The position numbers and the translations under genes were made by a program. The notes below the pieces were generated by a model, which saw nothing but the letters and a program-made list of their open reading frames with translations, was not told where the DNA came from and did not search any database. This document shows, in pieces, positions 7,698-16,287 of a DNA stretch of 64,000 nt. Within the stretch, counting starts at the first letter, position 1; each line of letters starts with the position of its first letter. Source of the DNA: Streptomyces sp. FIT100 (GTDB lineage Bacteria; Actinomycetota; Actinomycetes; Streptomycetales; Streptomycetaceae); assembly GCF_024584805.1 (NCBI RefSeq), contig NZ_CP075715.1, forward strand, positions 5,262,526-5,326,525, given 5' to 3'.

Positions 7698-8570
7698 GTG
7701 CGCATCGATCTGCACACCCACTCCACGGCATCGGACGGTACGGACACCCCGGCCGGGCTGGTCCGCAACGCGGCGGCCGCCGGGCTCGACGTCGTCGCGC
7801 TCACCGACCACGACACCGTCGCCGGTCACGCCGAGGCGATCGCCGCGCTGCCGGGTCTCGACCGTCCGCTCACCCTCGTCACCGGCGCCGAACTGTCCTG
7901 CCGCGTCGAGGGCGTGGGCCTGCACATGCTGGCGTACCTCTTCGACCCCGACGAGCCCGAGCTGGCGCGCGAGCGCGAGCTGGTCAGGGACGATCGCGTA
8001 CCGCGCGCCCGCGCCATGGTGGTCAAGCTCCAGGAACTCGGTGTGCCCATCGACTGGGCTCGGGTCGCGGTGATCGCGGGCGACGGCTCGGTCGGCCGGC
8101 CGCACATAGCAGAGGCGCTGGTCGAACTCGGCGTCGTGCCCGATGTCTCCGCCGCCTTCACGCCCGACTGGCTGGCGAACGGCGGGCGTGCGTACGTCGA
8201 GAAGCACGAGCTCGACCCGTTCGAGGCGATCCGCCTGGTCAAGGCGGCCGGGGGCGTCACGATCTTCGCCCACCCGCTCGCCGTCAAGCGTGGCGAGGTC
8301 GTGCCCGAGGAGGCCATCGCCCGGCTCGCCGCGGCGGGCCTCGACGGCATCGAGGTCGACCACATGGACCACGACGAGCCGGCGCGCGCCCGGCTGCGCG
8401 GACTCGCCGCCGACCTCGGTCTGCTGCCCACCGGCTCCAGCGACTACCACGGCAGCCGCAAGACCTGCCGGCTCGGCGACTTCACGACCGACCCGGAGAT
8501 CTACGGCGAGATCACGCGCCGCGCGACCGGCGCGTTCCCGGTCCCGGGCACGGGCGGAACATCCCGCTAG
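7698..8570 (+). CDS. PHP-domain phosphoesterase (RNase AM/TrpH-like)
   Basis: 290 residues from the GTG at 7698, where the conserved PHP domain begins directly (RIDLHTHSTASDGTDTP). Metal-binding motifs are visible in order: HTHS near residue 6, LTDHDT near residue 35, HMLAYLF, IFAHP and GSDYHG near the C-terminus. The family includes the trinuclear-metal enzymes that remove 5' nucleotides from RNA or hydrolyse 3',5'-nucleoside bisphosphates. A TAGGAT box (7661-7666) would give a leader of about 25 nt. Followed 178 bp later by marC in the same direction. Confidence 0.9.
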   Translation: MRIDLHTHSTASDGTDTPAGLVRNAAAAGLDVVALTDHDTVAGHAEAIAALPGLDRPLTLVTGAELSCRVEGVGLHMLAYLFDPDEPELARERELVRDDRVPRARAMVVKLQELGVPIDWARVAVIAGDGSVGRPHIAEALVELGVVPDVSAAFTPDWLANGGRAYVEKHELDPFEAIRLVKAAGGVTIFAHPLAVKRGEVVPEEAIARLAAAGLDGIEVDHMDHDEPARARLRGLAADLGLLPTGSSDYHGSRKTCRLGDFTTDPEIYGEITRRATGAFPVPGTGGTSR

Positions 8571-8748
8571 GCCGGCCCTCCGGACCGGGTCCTCGACCGG
8601 GATCCGGTCGCGCCCTCCCTGCGTCCTGCCTCCCCGGGCCCCTGGGCCCCTGCGCGTCCGCTGCGCCGCGCCCGGCGGAGCTGCGAAGCTCCAGGCCGGT
8701 CCGGCGCTCCTCTGCACCCCACACCCCAACACCCCGCAAGGCATCACT

Positions 8749-9354
8749 GTGTTCGACGTCGCCGTCTTCGGCTCCCTCTTCCTGACCCTCTTCGTGATCA
8801 TGGATCCGCCCGGGATCACCCCGATCTTCCTCGCCCTGACCTCCGGCCGCCCCGTCAAGGTCCAGCGCCGGATGGCCTGGCAGGCCGTTGCCGTCGCCTT
8901 CGGCGTCATCGCCGTCTTCGGCATCCTGGGCCAGCAGATCCTCGACTATCTCCATGTCTCCGTGCCCGCCCTGATGATCGCGGGCGGTCTGCTCCTGCTG
9001 CTCATCGCGCTCGACCTGCTGACCGGCAAGACCGACGAGCCCAAGCAGACGAAGGACGTCAACGTGGCGCTCGTACCGCTCGGCATGCCGCTGCTGGCCG
9101 GGCCGGGCGCGATCGTCTCGGTGATCCTCGCGGTGCAGCACGCCGGCAGCGTCGAGGCGCAGATCTCGGTGTGGGCGGCGATCGTCGCGATGCACGTCGT
9201 GCTGTGGCTGACGATGCGCTACTCGCTGCTGATCATCCGGGTCATCAAGGACGGCGGTGTCGTCCTGGTGACCAGGCTCGCGGGCATGATGCTGTCCGCG
9301 ATCGCCGTGCAGCAGATCATCAACGGCGTGACGCAGGTGATCCAGGGCGCCTGA
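8749..9354 (+). CDS. MarC family integral membrane protein
   Basis: 201 residues from the GTG at 8749 (AAGG about 8 nt upstream). Six hydrophobic segments are visible, beginning with the MarC signature in helix 1 (FLTLFVIMDPPGITPIFLALT) and PLGMPLLAGPGAIVSVIL in the middle, with NGVTQVI near the end. MarC/YchE proteins were once linked to multiple antibiotic resistance but their transport substrate is unknown. The last codons and stop lie inside a 27-bp sequence that is duplicated immediately downstream, and the perfect hairpin at 9411-9454 ends the transcript. Confidence 0.9.
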   Translation: MFDVAVFGSLFLTLFVIMDPPGITPIFLALTSGRPVKVQRRMAWQAVAVAFGVIAVFGILGQQILDYLHVSVPALMIAGGLLLLLIALDLLTGKTDEPKQTKDVNVALVPLGMPLLAGPGAIVSVILAVQHAGSVEAQISVWAAIVAMHVVLWLTMRYSLLIIRVIKDGGVVLVTRLAGMMLSAIAVQQIINGVTQVIQGA

Positions 9355-9395
9355 GCCCACTCCGCGGGTCCAGGGCGCCTGAGCCCACTCCGCGG
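9341..9395. repeat. 27-bp direct duplication across the marC stop codon
   Basis: The sequence from 9341 to 9367 is repeated exactly at 9369-9395 with one base between the copies. The first copy contains the last codons and the TGA of the MarC gene, so the duplication left the protein unchanged. It looks like a recent slipped-strand event. Confidence 0.85.
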
Positions 9396-9410
9396 TACCG
9401 GCCCCGGACA

Positions 9411-9454
9411 GCACTTCGCCCCCGTACGATCGTGACCGTACGGGGGCGAAGTGC
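9411..9454. terminator. perfect 18-bp bidirectional hairpin terminator
   Basis: Arms 9411-9428 and 9437-9454 are perfectly complementary (GCACTTCGCCCCCGTACG and its complement) around an 8-nt loop. It sits between the convergent marC and the 50-codon gene, so it can end both transcripts. There is no U-tract, as is usual in Streptomyces. Confidence 0.85.
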
Positions 9455-9462
9455 AGCTGTGG

Positions 9463-9615
9463 TTACGAGGCCGAGGTCCCGGCCGGCCGGATGTAGATAC
9501 GCTGGCCGATCGCCGCGGCCTGCTGGACCATCCGGTTGACGGAGGCGGCGTCCACAACGGTGCAGTCCACGGCGGTGCCGTCGACGTCGTCGAGTCGCAT
9601 GATCTCGAAGCGCAT
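9463..9615 (-). CDS. small conserved protein, 50 residues
   Basis: ATG at 9615 preceded by AAGGGAGAAG; stop TAA at 9463, nine bases from the terminator. The product starts MRFEIMRLDDVDGTAVDCTV and ends IGQRIYIRPAGTSAS; it also holds a VVDAASVNRMVQQAAAI helix. I recognise it as a small protein conserved nearly unchanged in streptomycetes. It is soluble, with no Cys pair or membrane segment, and its function is unknown. Good codon use, its own ribosome site and its own terminator all argue that it is real despite its size. Confidence 0.8.
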   Translation of the reverse strand: MRFEIMRLDDVDGTAVDCTVVDAASVNRMVQQAAAIGQRIYIRPAGTSAS

Positions 9616-9755
9616 TAAAGGCTTCTCCCTTCTGTCCGTCTCTGTTCCATACGTTCCAACGGGATGCAGGGGGCAAACATTCCCTACGCTAAGGAAATTT
9701 TTTGGATGTCTAACTACTGGCGGGTAGAGCCCGGCCTGCTCACAATGGGTTTCGT

Positions 9756-10652
9756 ATGAACGACGACGAGCTCACCAGCGTCAGCGCCCGCCTGGAGCGC
9801 ACCAACGAGCTGCTCCAGCGCATGCTCGCCGAGGTCGCGAAGACCCCGTCCACGCATGCCATCTTCGTCGACGCCGGTTACGTCTATGCTGCGGCCGGGT
9901 TGCTTGTGGCGGGTACCGAGGACCGGCGCTCCTTCGATCTTGACGCCGAAGGGCTGATCGAGGCGTTCATCGACACGGCCCGCACGATCTTCGCGGACAG
10001 CCGGCTGCTGCGCGTCTACTGGTACGACGGTGCCAGGCGCCGTATCCACACCACCGAGCAGCAGTCCATCGCCGACCTCCCGGACGTCAAGGTCCGCCTC
10101 GGCAACCTCAACGCCAACAACCAGCAGAAGGGCGTCGACTCCCTCATCCGCTCCGACCTGGAGTCGCTCGCCCGGCACCGTGCGATCAGCGACGCGGCGC
10201 TCGTCGGCGGCGACGAGGACCTGGTCCCCGCCGTCGAGGCCGCCCAGGGGTACGGCGCGCGCGTGCACCTCTGGGGCATCGAGTCCGCCGAGGGCGGCAA
10301 CCAGGCGGAGCCGCTGCTCTGGGAGGCCGACAGCCGGCGCACCTTCGACCTGGACTTCTGCCGGCCGTACGTCACGCGGCGGCCCGTCACCACCTACGAG
10401 GAGGACACCGCCCCGCCGTCCCGTGACGACGTGCGCTTCGTCGGCGCGCAGATCGCCGCGACCTGGCTCGCGGAGCGCGGCCGTGCGTCGATGGAGGAGC
10501 TGCTGCCCGGACATCCGTATCTGCCGGGACCGGTGGACCAGGATCTGCTCGTCGAGGCGGAGAAGCTGCTCCAGCACTCGCTGCGGGGCTACGCGCCGCT
10601 GCGGCGTGCCCTGCGGGACGGCTTCTGGCAGCACCTGCAGGGCCAGCTCTGA
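9756..10652 (+). CDS. NYN-domain (PIN-like) putative ribonuclease
   Basis: 298 residues from the ATG at 9756. The N-terminal ~35 residues are a helical segment. The NYN/PIN-like domain then starts with AIFVDAGYVYAAAG and continues with VYWYDGA, KGVDSLIRSDL and ALVGGDEDLVPAVEAAQGYGARV, which supply the conserved Asp residues of a metal-dependent nuclease centre. The C-terminal ~100 residues look like a winged-helix or OST-HTH-type module (VGAQIAATWLAERG). A CACAAT box lies 9 nt before the ATG, so the leader is very short. NYN proteins usually process RNA. It converges with the next gene with only 6 bp between stops. Confidence 0.88.
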   Translation: MNDDELTSVSARLERTNELLQRMLAEVAKTPSTHAIFVDAGYVYAAAGLLVAGTEDRRSFDLDAEGLIEAFIDTARTIFADSRLLRVYWYDGARRRIHTTEQQSIADLPDVKVRLGNLNANNQQKGVDSLIRSDLESLARHRAISDAALVGGDEDLVPAVEAAQGYGARVHLWGIESAEGGNQAEPLLWEADSRRTFDLDFCRPYVTRRPVTTYEEDTAPPSRDDVRFVGAQIAATWLAERGRASMEELLPGHPYLPGPVDQDLLVEAEKLLQHSLRGYAPLRRALRDGFWQHLQGQL

Positions 10653-10658
10653 TCGTCG

Positions 10659-11510
10659 TCAGTCCGCGTACTGGTTCCAGAAGGCGGTGAGCGCTCCGGC
10701 CGTCTCCCGCGGCCGGTCCGTGTTCGGCGAATGCTCGGCGCCCTCGATGACCGTGCGGTGCGCGCCCAGGCGCTGTGCCATGTCGTCGAGCAGCGGCACG
10801 GGCCAGGTGTCGTCCCGCTCGCCCGACAGCACGTGCTTGGGCAGCGGTACGGCGGCGAGTTCGCCGACCCGGTCCGGCTCCACGGTCAACTGCCGTCCGG
10901 CGGCGAGGAGCTGGGCGGGGTTGTGGCGCAGCCAGCGCCGCCGCAGGTCCTCCCGGCCCTGCCCGTTCGGCTCCGCCTCCTCCGGGGGGTCCAGGGCCCG
11001 CATGGCGTCCCAGACCTCGGCCATGTCCATCGCGACGAGCGCGTCGCTCAGCAGCTCGACCTTGCTCCGCTGCCCGGGGCTGATGCGGGCGGGCCCCGAC
11101 GAGATGAGCGTCAGCGTGCGAAACGACGCCGCGTCGGTGAGCACCGTCGCACGGGCGATCTGGCCGCCGAGCGAGTGCCCGACGAGATGCACCGGCCCGC
11201 CGACGGCGACGGCCTGCGCGAGTACGTCCTGCGCCAGCTCGCCCTGGGCGTACGCCTCCTGGGCGTCGGGCCCCTCGCTCTCGTACTGCCCGCGCCCGTC
11301 GACGGCCACGGCCCGGTACCCCGCGGCGGTCAGGGGCTCCAGCATCGCGATGAAGTCCTCCTTGCTCCCGGTGTAGCCCGGCAGCAGCAACGCGGTGCCG
11401 CGCACCGCCCCGCCCGGCAGGGCGTCCAGCACGGCGAAGTCGCCGCGTGAGGTCTCGAGCATGCGGGCGCGGGCACAGGCAGGGGGCACGAAGGTGGGCG
11501 GCCGACTCAT
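10659..11510 (-). CDS. alpha/beta hydrolase
   Basis: 283 residues from the ATG at 11510. Standard alpha/beta-hydrolase pattern: oxyanion region LLLPGYTGSKEDF, nucleophile elbow GHSLGG (VHLVGHSLGGQIARATV), an acidic residue in the GERDDTWPVPLL segment, and the catalytic His in VIEGAEHSPNTDRP. No signal peptide. Substrate cannot be read from the sequence. It is located downstream of, and in the same direction as, the DEAD-box helicase gene but separated by about 130 bp. Confidence 0.88.
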   Translation of the reverse strand: MSRPPTFVPPACARARMLETSRGDFAVLDALPGGAVRGTALLLPGYTGSKEDFIAMLEPLTAAGYRAVAVDGRGQYESEGPDAQEAYAQGELAQDVLAQAVAVGGPVHLVGHSLGGQIARATVLTDAASFRTLTLISSGPARISPGQRSKVELLSDALVAMDMAEVWDAMRALDPPEEAEPNGQGREDLRRRWLRHNPAQLLAAGRQLTVEPDRVGELAAVPLPKHVLSGERDDTWPVPLLDDMAQRLGAHRTVIEGAEHSPNTDRPRETAGALTAFWNQYAD

Positions 11511-11644
11511 GCGACGAGGCTACCCGGGGGCTCGGGAGGAGCCCGTCGGGGTTCCGTCGGGGCGGAGTGCCCGAGGGGGCGAGGACACGGCCGAGGGCCC
11601 GCCCCCTCAGGGGGACGGGCCCTCGGATCGTGCTCGGCGGAGGC

Positions 11645-13405
11645 TCAGGACTCCGGCTGGGTCGCGGCCTTCGCGGCGCTGGAGCGGGTGCGCCGGCGAC
11701 GGGGCTTGGCCGGCTCGTCCGCGGCTGCCTCCACAGCCTCAACGGCCTCTACGGCTTCTACGGTCTCCGCGGCCTTGACGGCGCCGGAGCGGGTGCGCCG
11801 GCGGCGCGGCTTGGCGGGCTCGTCCGCGACCGTCTCCACGGGCTCGACCGCCTCGGCGGTCCGGACGGCTGCCGTCTCGGCGGTCTCGACCGCCGCGCCC
11901 GCACCCGCGCGGGTGCGCCGGCGACGCCGCGGCGTGCGCGGAGCCTCGTCGGCCGTCTCCTCCACCGGCGTGACCGCAGCCGTCTCCGCGGCTGCCGTCT
12001 CGTCCAGCGGCGTGCCGCCGCGCGTACGGCGACGCTGGCGCGGCGTGCGCGCCGGACGCTCAGCCTGATCGGCGGGCTTCGTACGCGACGCGGAACGCGC
12101 CCCGCGGCCGCCCGTCTCGCCGAGGTCCTCCAGCTCCTCCGCCTCCAGACCGGCGCGGGTGCGCTCGGCGCGGGGCAGGACGCCCTTCGTGCCGGCCGGG
12201 ATGCCGAGCTCCTCGAAGAGGTGCTCGGAGGTGGAGTACGTCTCGACCGGGTCGTTGAAGTCCAGGTCCAGCGCCTTGTTGATCAGCTGCCAGCGCGGGA
12301 TGTCGTCCCAGTCGACCAGCGTGACGGCCGTACCCGTCGCACCCGCGCGGCCGGTGCGGCCGATGCGGTGCAGGTACGTTTTCTCGTCCTCGGGTGACTG
12401 GTAGTTGATGACGTGCGTGACACCCTCGACGTCGATGCCGCGCGCGGCGACATCGGTGCAGACGAGCACGTCGACCTTGCCGTTGCGGAACGCGCGCAGC
12501 GCCTGCTCGCGCGCGCCCTGGCCCAGGTCGCCGTGGACCGCGCCGGAGGCGAAGCCACGCCGGGCGAGCTGCTCGGCGATGTCCGCGGCCGTGCGCTTCG
12601 TACGGCAGAAGATCATGGCGAGCCCGCGGCCCTCGGCCTGGAGGATGCGGGAGACCATCTCGGGCTTGTCCATCGAGTGGGCCCGGTAGACGCGCTGTGT
12701 GATGTTCGCGACGGTCGCGCCCTGGTCGTCCGGCGAGGTCGCGCGGATGTGCGTGGGCTGCGACATGTAGCGGCGGGCGAGGCCGATGACCGCACCCGGC
12801 ATGGTCGCCGAGAACAGCATGGTCTGGCGCCTGGCCGGCAGCAGCTGGATGATCTTCTCGACGTCGGGCAGGAAGCCCAGGTCGAGCATCTCGTCGGCCT
12901 CGTCGAGGACGAGCGCCTTCACGTGCGACAGGTTCAGCTTCTTCTGGCCGGCCAGGTCGAGCAGGCGCCCGGGGGTGCCGACGACGACGTCGACGCCCTT
13001 CTTCAGGGCCTCGACCTGGGGCTCGTAGGCGCGGCCGCCGTAGATCGCGAGCACGCGGACGTTACGCACCTTGCCGGCCGTCAGCAGGTCGTTGGTGACC
13101 TGCGTGCACAGCTCGCGGGTGGGGACGACGACCAGCGCCTGCGGGGTGTCGGTCAGCTGCTCGGGCTTGGCCCGGCCCGCCTCGACGTCGACGGGGACGG
13201 TGACGCGCTCCAGCAGCGGAAGGCCGAAACCGAGGGTCTTGCCCGTGCCGGTCTTGGCCTGGCCGATGACATCCGTGCCGGAGAGGGCGACGGGGAGGGT
13301 CATCTCCTGGATGGGGAAGGGGGACGTGATGCCGACGGCCTCGAGGGCTTCGGCGGTCTCGGGAAGGATCCCGAGGTCTCGGAAAGTCTTGATCTGCGTA
13401 GTCAG
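11645..13405 (-). CDS. DEAD-box ATP-dependent RNA helicase (RhlE/CshA type), probable CTG start
   Basis: About 586 residues. All helicase motifs are present: Q-motif region FRDLGI...PIQ, AKTGTGKT (about residues 50-57), PTRELC, VLDEADEML, SAT, GDLGQGAREQALRAF and HRIGRTGR. Residues from about 420 to the end are a low-complexity tail with several copies of PRRRRTR alternating with Ala/Glu/Val/Thr-rich stretches, probably RNA-binding and disordered. The conserved N-terminus (TTQIKTFRDLG) is preceded by CTG at 13405, with AAGAGG 8 nt upstream. The nearest GTG lies 21 codons earlier and lacks a ribosome site. Streptomyces orthologs begin MTT at this point, as I recall. Likely a cold-shock/RNA-decay helicase. 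Confidence 0.93.
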   Translation of the reverse strand: MTTQIKTFRDLGILPETAEALEAVGITSPFPIQEMTLPVALSGTDVIGQAKTGTGKTLGFGLPLLERVTVPVDVEAGRAKPEQLTDTPQALVVVPTRELCTQVTNDLLTAGKVRNVRVLAIYGGRAYEPQVEALKKGVDVVVGTPGRLLDLAGQKKLNLSHVKALVLDEADEMLDLGFLPDVEKIIQLLPARRQTMLFSATMPGAVIGLARRYMSQPTHIRATSPDDQGATVANITQRVYRAHSMDKPEMVSRILQAEGRGLAMIFCRTKRTAADIAEQLARRGFASGAVHGDLGQGAREQALRAFRNGKVDVLVCTDVAARGIDVEGVTHVINYQSPEDEKTYLHRIGRTGRAGATGTAVTLVDWDDIPRWQLINKALDLDFNDPVETYSTSEHLFEELGIPAGTKGVLPRAERTRAGLEAEELEDLGETGGRGARSASRTKPADQAERPARTPRQRRRTRGGTPLDETAAAETAAVTPVEETADEAPRTPRRRRRTRAGAGAAVETAETAAVRTAEAVEPVETVADEPAKPRRRRTRSGAVKAAETVEAVEAVEAVEAAADEPAKPRRRRTRSSAAKAATQPES

Positions 13406-13765
13406 GGTGTTGCCTCTTCTGTGAGACGCGGCGCGAGGCGAACGCTGGGGGTCGTACCGCACCTTTGGTACTGGTGGCCGACCGTGGATTGGCCGGAAGG
13501 CGCGGGACCACTGCCGTCGCTCGAGCGCTCGTGCCGCTGAGGGCCCCTCGTATGGCGAAATGTGCCATGAGGGCTGTCGGGTCGGAGCCGATCGGGCCAC
13601 CGACCGGGCATCCTCATTCATAAGGCCCGCCAAAATATTCGGCAGGCTTAATACCACTGTACCCCGGAATCGCGCAGGTGCGTCGGGCGAATTCCTGGGA
13701 GTCGTGTCGTGGCGGGTGCTGACCAGGCCCTTCCGAGGCCGGGAGGGCGGGCTATTGTGCGCTTC

Positions 13766-14539
13766 ATGGAGACGTCTGACAACGCCAACGCCCACGCTCA
13801 CGCCGCCTCGCCGACCCCCGCGGCCGACGCCGCGGAGGAGTTCACCGGGATCGCCGCCCAGGACTGGGCTGCGGCCTCCGCCGACCCCCAGTACCGCGCC
13901 GCGGTCGTCGATCTGCTGGGCGCGCTCGCGTACGGAGAGCTGGCGGCCTTCGAGCGGCTGGCCGAGGACGCGAAGCTCGCGCCGACGCTGGCGGACAAGG
14001 CGGAGCTGGCGAAGATGGCCTCCGCCGAGTTCCACCACTTCGAGCAGTTGCGGAACCGGCTGACCGCGATCGAGACCGAGCCGACGAAGGCGATGGAGCC
14101 GTTCGCCGCGGCGCTGGACGAGTTCCACCGCCAGACGGCCCCGTCCGACTGGCTGGAGGGCCTGGTCAAGGCGTACGTCGGCGACTCGATCGCCAGCGAC
14201 TTCTACCGCGAGGTCGCGGTACGGCTGGACTCCGACTCCCGCCAGCTGGTGCTGGCGGTGCTGGACGACACGGGGCACGGCAACTTCGCCGTCGAGAAGG
14301 TGCGCGCCGCGATCGAGGCCGACCCGCGGGTCGGCGGCCGGCTCGCGCTGTGGGCGCGCCGGCTGATGGGCGAGGCGCTGTCGCAGGCGCAGCGGGTCGT
14401 CGCGGAGCGGGACGCCCTGTCGACGATGCTCGTGGGCGGGGTCGCCGACGGCTTCGACCTGGCGGCCGTGGGCGAGATGTTCACCCGGATCACGAAGGCG
14501 CACACCAAGCGGATGGCCGCGCTGGGTCTCGCGGCCTGA
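13766..14539 (+). CDS. ferritin-like fold protein (tRNA hydroxylase/MiaE-like)
   Basis: 257 residues from the ATG at 13766. TATTGT (13753-13758) ends 7 nt before the ATG and there is no ribosome site, indicating a leaderless mRNA. The all-helical domain from about residue 45 carries the carboxylate/His ligands expected for a di-iron ferritin-like bundle (GELAAFERLAEDA; ASAEFHHFEQL; SDFYREVA; VLDDTGHGNFAVEKV). Related actinobacterial proteins sit beside rhlE, as here (Rv3210c/Rv3211 arrangement). It is divergent from the DEAD-box gene. The exact substrate is unknown. Confidence 0.85.
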   Translation: METSDNANAHAHAASPTPAADAAEEFTGIAAQDWAAASADPQYRAAVVDLLGALAYGELAAFERLAEDAKLAPTLADKAELAKMASAEFHHFEQLRNRLTAIETEPTKAMEPFAAALDEFHRQTAPSDWLEGLVKAYVGDSIASDFYREVAVRLDSDSRQLVLAVLDDTGHGNFAVEKVRAAIEADPRVGGRLALWARRLMGEALSQAQRVVAERDALSTMLVGGVADGFDLAAVGEMFTRITKAHTKRMAALGLAA

Positions 14540-14541
14540 TC

Positions 14542-14584
14542 CGTCGGTGCGTGGTGCGTCGGTGCGTGGTGCGTCGGTGCGTGG
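14542..14584. repeat. 15-bp tandem repeat, nearly three copies, just after a stop codon
   Basis: The unit CGTCGGTGCGTGGTG occurs at 14542-14556 and 14557-14571, with 13 bases of a third copy to 14584. It begins three bases after the stop of the ferritin-like gene and reaches the 3' end of the convergent small membrane-protein gene. Confidence 0.85.
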
Positions 14585-14590
14585 CCCGCG

Positions 14591-14863
14591 TCAGGCAGCG
14601 GCTGATCGCCGCAGCCGGCGGGCCTCCGGACGGATCAGCAGCGACAGCGTGACACCGCCGACGAACAGCGCCCCCAGCAGGGTGCCGAGGACGTATCCGC
14701 TGCCGAGCGCCGTGTGCGTCAGATACGCCCCGAAGAGCGCGCCGAGCGTCCCCGTCCCGTAGACCACACGGGGCGCCGGAAGCCGGTCCGGAAGCCGTCG
14801 TACGGCTGCCCAGGAGAGAGCGATTCCGAGCAGGGCGGAGCCGAGCGCTTCCAGGATCACCAC
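14591..14863 (-). CDS. small two- to three-helix membrane protein
   Basis: 90 residues starting at one of two consecutive GTG codons (14863 or 14860) with GAGGTGATCC just upstream. Three hydrophobic stretches are visible: LEALGSALLGIALSWAAV, TLGALFGAYLTHTALGSGYVLG and TLLGALFVGGVTLSLLI, followed by a basic tail RPEARRLRRSAAA. No domain recognised. It lies between two converging or co-directional housekeeping genes and has normal codon use. Function is unknown. Confidence 0.7.
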   Translation of the reverse strand: MVILEALGSALLGIALSWAAVRRLPDRLPAPRVVYGTGTLGALFGAYLTHTALGSGYVLGTLLGALFVGGVTLSLLIRPEARRLRRSAAA

Positions 14864-14990
14864 GGATCACCTCATGGACGCCGTGCGGGCATATCGGGTC
14901 GTAGCCCGTCCTACCCGGACCTGCCCGAACGCAACCCTCCCCGGCGCCCGGCCGGCGGGCGGCGGGGCGCCGGAGGTCCGGGCGGGTACG

Positions 14991-15028
14991 CGAAGGGCCC
15001 GGCGGAAGTGATTCCGCCGGGCCCTTCG
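14991..15028. terminator. perfect 17-bp hairpin terminator after the DUF3107 gene
   Basis: Arms 14991-15007 and 15012-15028 (CGAAGGGCCCGGCGGAA and its complement) close a GTGA tetraloop. It is 52 bp downstream of the DUF3107 stop on the minus strand. Confidence 0.85.
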
Positions 15029-15079
15029 CGTGAAGAAGGGGTCTCCAGGTACGTGAAGCCCGGTCCCGCAGTCCAGGTC

Positions 15080-15307
15080 CTACACCGCGCCGAAGCCGAC
15101 GCGGCGCGTGGCCGGCTCGCCGATTTCGACGTACGCGACCCGGTCGGCCGGTACCAGCACCTTGCGGCCCTTGTCGTCCGTCAGGCTGAGCAGCTGCGCC
15201 TTACCGGCGAGCGCGTCGGCCACGGCCTGCTCGACCTCCTCGGCGGTCTGGCCGCTCTCCAGAACAATCTCCCGGGGCGCGTGCTGCACGCCGATCTTGA
15301 CCTCCAC
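15080..15307 (-). CDS. DUF3107 family protein
   Basis: 75 residues from the GTG at 15307, with GGAGGGA 6 nt upstream; the upstream in-frame extension is not conserved in character. The protein begins EVKIGVQHAPREIVLESGQT and ends DRVAYVEIGEPATRRVGFGAV, the signature of the actinobacterial DUF3107 family (TB9.4/Rv3208A in M. tuberculosis). It is a small soluble protein of unknown function, nearly always next to a TetR regulator gene, as here (the TetR gene is 165 bp upstream on the same strand). Confidence 0.92.
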   Translation of the reverse strand: MEVKIGVQHAPREIVLESGQTAEEVEQAVADALAGKAQLLSLTDDKGRKVLVPADRVAYVEIGEPATRRVGFGAV

Positions 15308-15472
15308 GGCTATGTCCCTCCGAACGGTCAGCGATGCGCGGTCAGCCGCGCCGTACGCAGCACACATTAGCCCGGTGAGGGGAGGCCGGTCGGCCCGGCC
15401 GTGCACGCCCGCAGCGAACAGCCGCAGCGAACGGCCGCAGGGAACAGGCTCGCGGAAGGGCGTCGCGCCCCG

Positions 15473-16126
15473 TCAGTGGTCGTCGGCGTGGCCCTCGGTC
15501 GAGTGCAGCGGGAAGCCGGCGATGCCCCGCCACGCCAGCGACGTGAGGAGCTGCACCGCGTTGTCGCGCGGGATCCCGGACTCGCTGGACAGCCAGTAGC
15601 GGGCCACGACCTGGGCCACCCCGCCCAGGCCGACCGCGAGCAGCATGGACTCGTCCTTGGACAGCGCGGTGTCCTCGGCGATGACGTCCGAGATCGCCTC
15701 CGCGCACTGCAGGGCGACCCGCTCGACGCGCTCGCGCACCGCGGGCTCGTTCGTCAGGTCGGACTCGAAGACGAGCCGGAACGCGCCGCCCTCGTCCTCC
15801 ACGTACGCGAAGTACGCGTCCATCGTCGCCGCGACCCGCAGCTTGTTGTCCGACGTCGACGCCAGCGCGCTCCGGACCGCCTGGAGCAGCGACTCGCAGT
15901 GCTGGTCGAGCAGGGCCAGATAGAGCTCCAGCTTCCCGGGGAAGTGCTGGTACAGCACCGGCTTGCTGACGCCGGCCCGCTCCGCGATGTCGTCCATCGC
16001 CGCGGAGTGGTAGCCCTGGGCGACGAATACTTCCTGGGCCGCGCCCAGCAGCTGGTTGCGTCGGGCACGGCGCGGCAGGCGCGTGCCTCGCGGGCGCGCC
16101 GCCTCTGTCTGCTCGATGGCTGTCAC
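15473..16126 (-). CDS. TetR family transcriptional regulator
   Basis: 217 residues from the GTG at 16126, chosen because GGGAGG lies 4-5 nt upstream; an ATG 15 codons earlier is possible. The N-terminal helix-turn-helix is classic TetR: RRNQLLGAAQEVFVAQGYHS, then MDDIAERAGVSKPVLYQHF and PGKLELYLALLDQH. The C-terminal domain is a helical ligand/dimer domain (FAYVEDEGGAFRLVFESDL; GLGGVAQVVARYWL). This corresponds to Rv3208 in the conserved mycobacterial neighbourhood. Ligand and targets are unknown; DUF3107 is the obvious partner. Confidence 0.92.
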   Translation of the reverse strand: MTAIEQTEAARPRGTRLPRRARRNQLLGAAQEVFVAQGYHSAAMDDIAERAGVSKPVLYQHFPGKLELYLALLDQHCESLLQAVRSALASTSDNKLRVAATMDAYFAYVEDEGGAFRLVFESDLTNEPAVRERVERVALQCAEAISDVIAEDTALSKDESMLLAVGLGGVAQVVARYWLSSESGIPRDNAVQLLTSLAWRGIAGFPLHSTEGHADDH

Positions 16127-16287
16127 GCCGCCTCCCACGTTCGATGTCACCGGCACAGTGTCCTGTGCCACAGCTTTCCGCCGCGTCCGCCATCGTACTT
16201 TTGGGTAACCATGGTGTGCGCGGTGCGAGCGCAGAATTTCACGTACCGGACGCGGGCGGTAGCCGGGGCCGCCTCCGAAACCGGCGA

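Noticed and set aside
11645..14503. 952-codon minus-strand frame covering the DEAD-box helicase and antisense to the ferritin-like gene
   Set aside because: Only the part from 13405 downwards has helicase homology. The upstream part lacks any family pattern and opposes a real gene, an artefact of high G/C.
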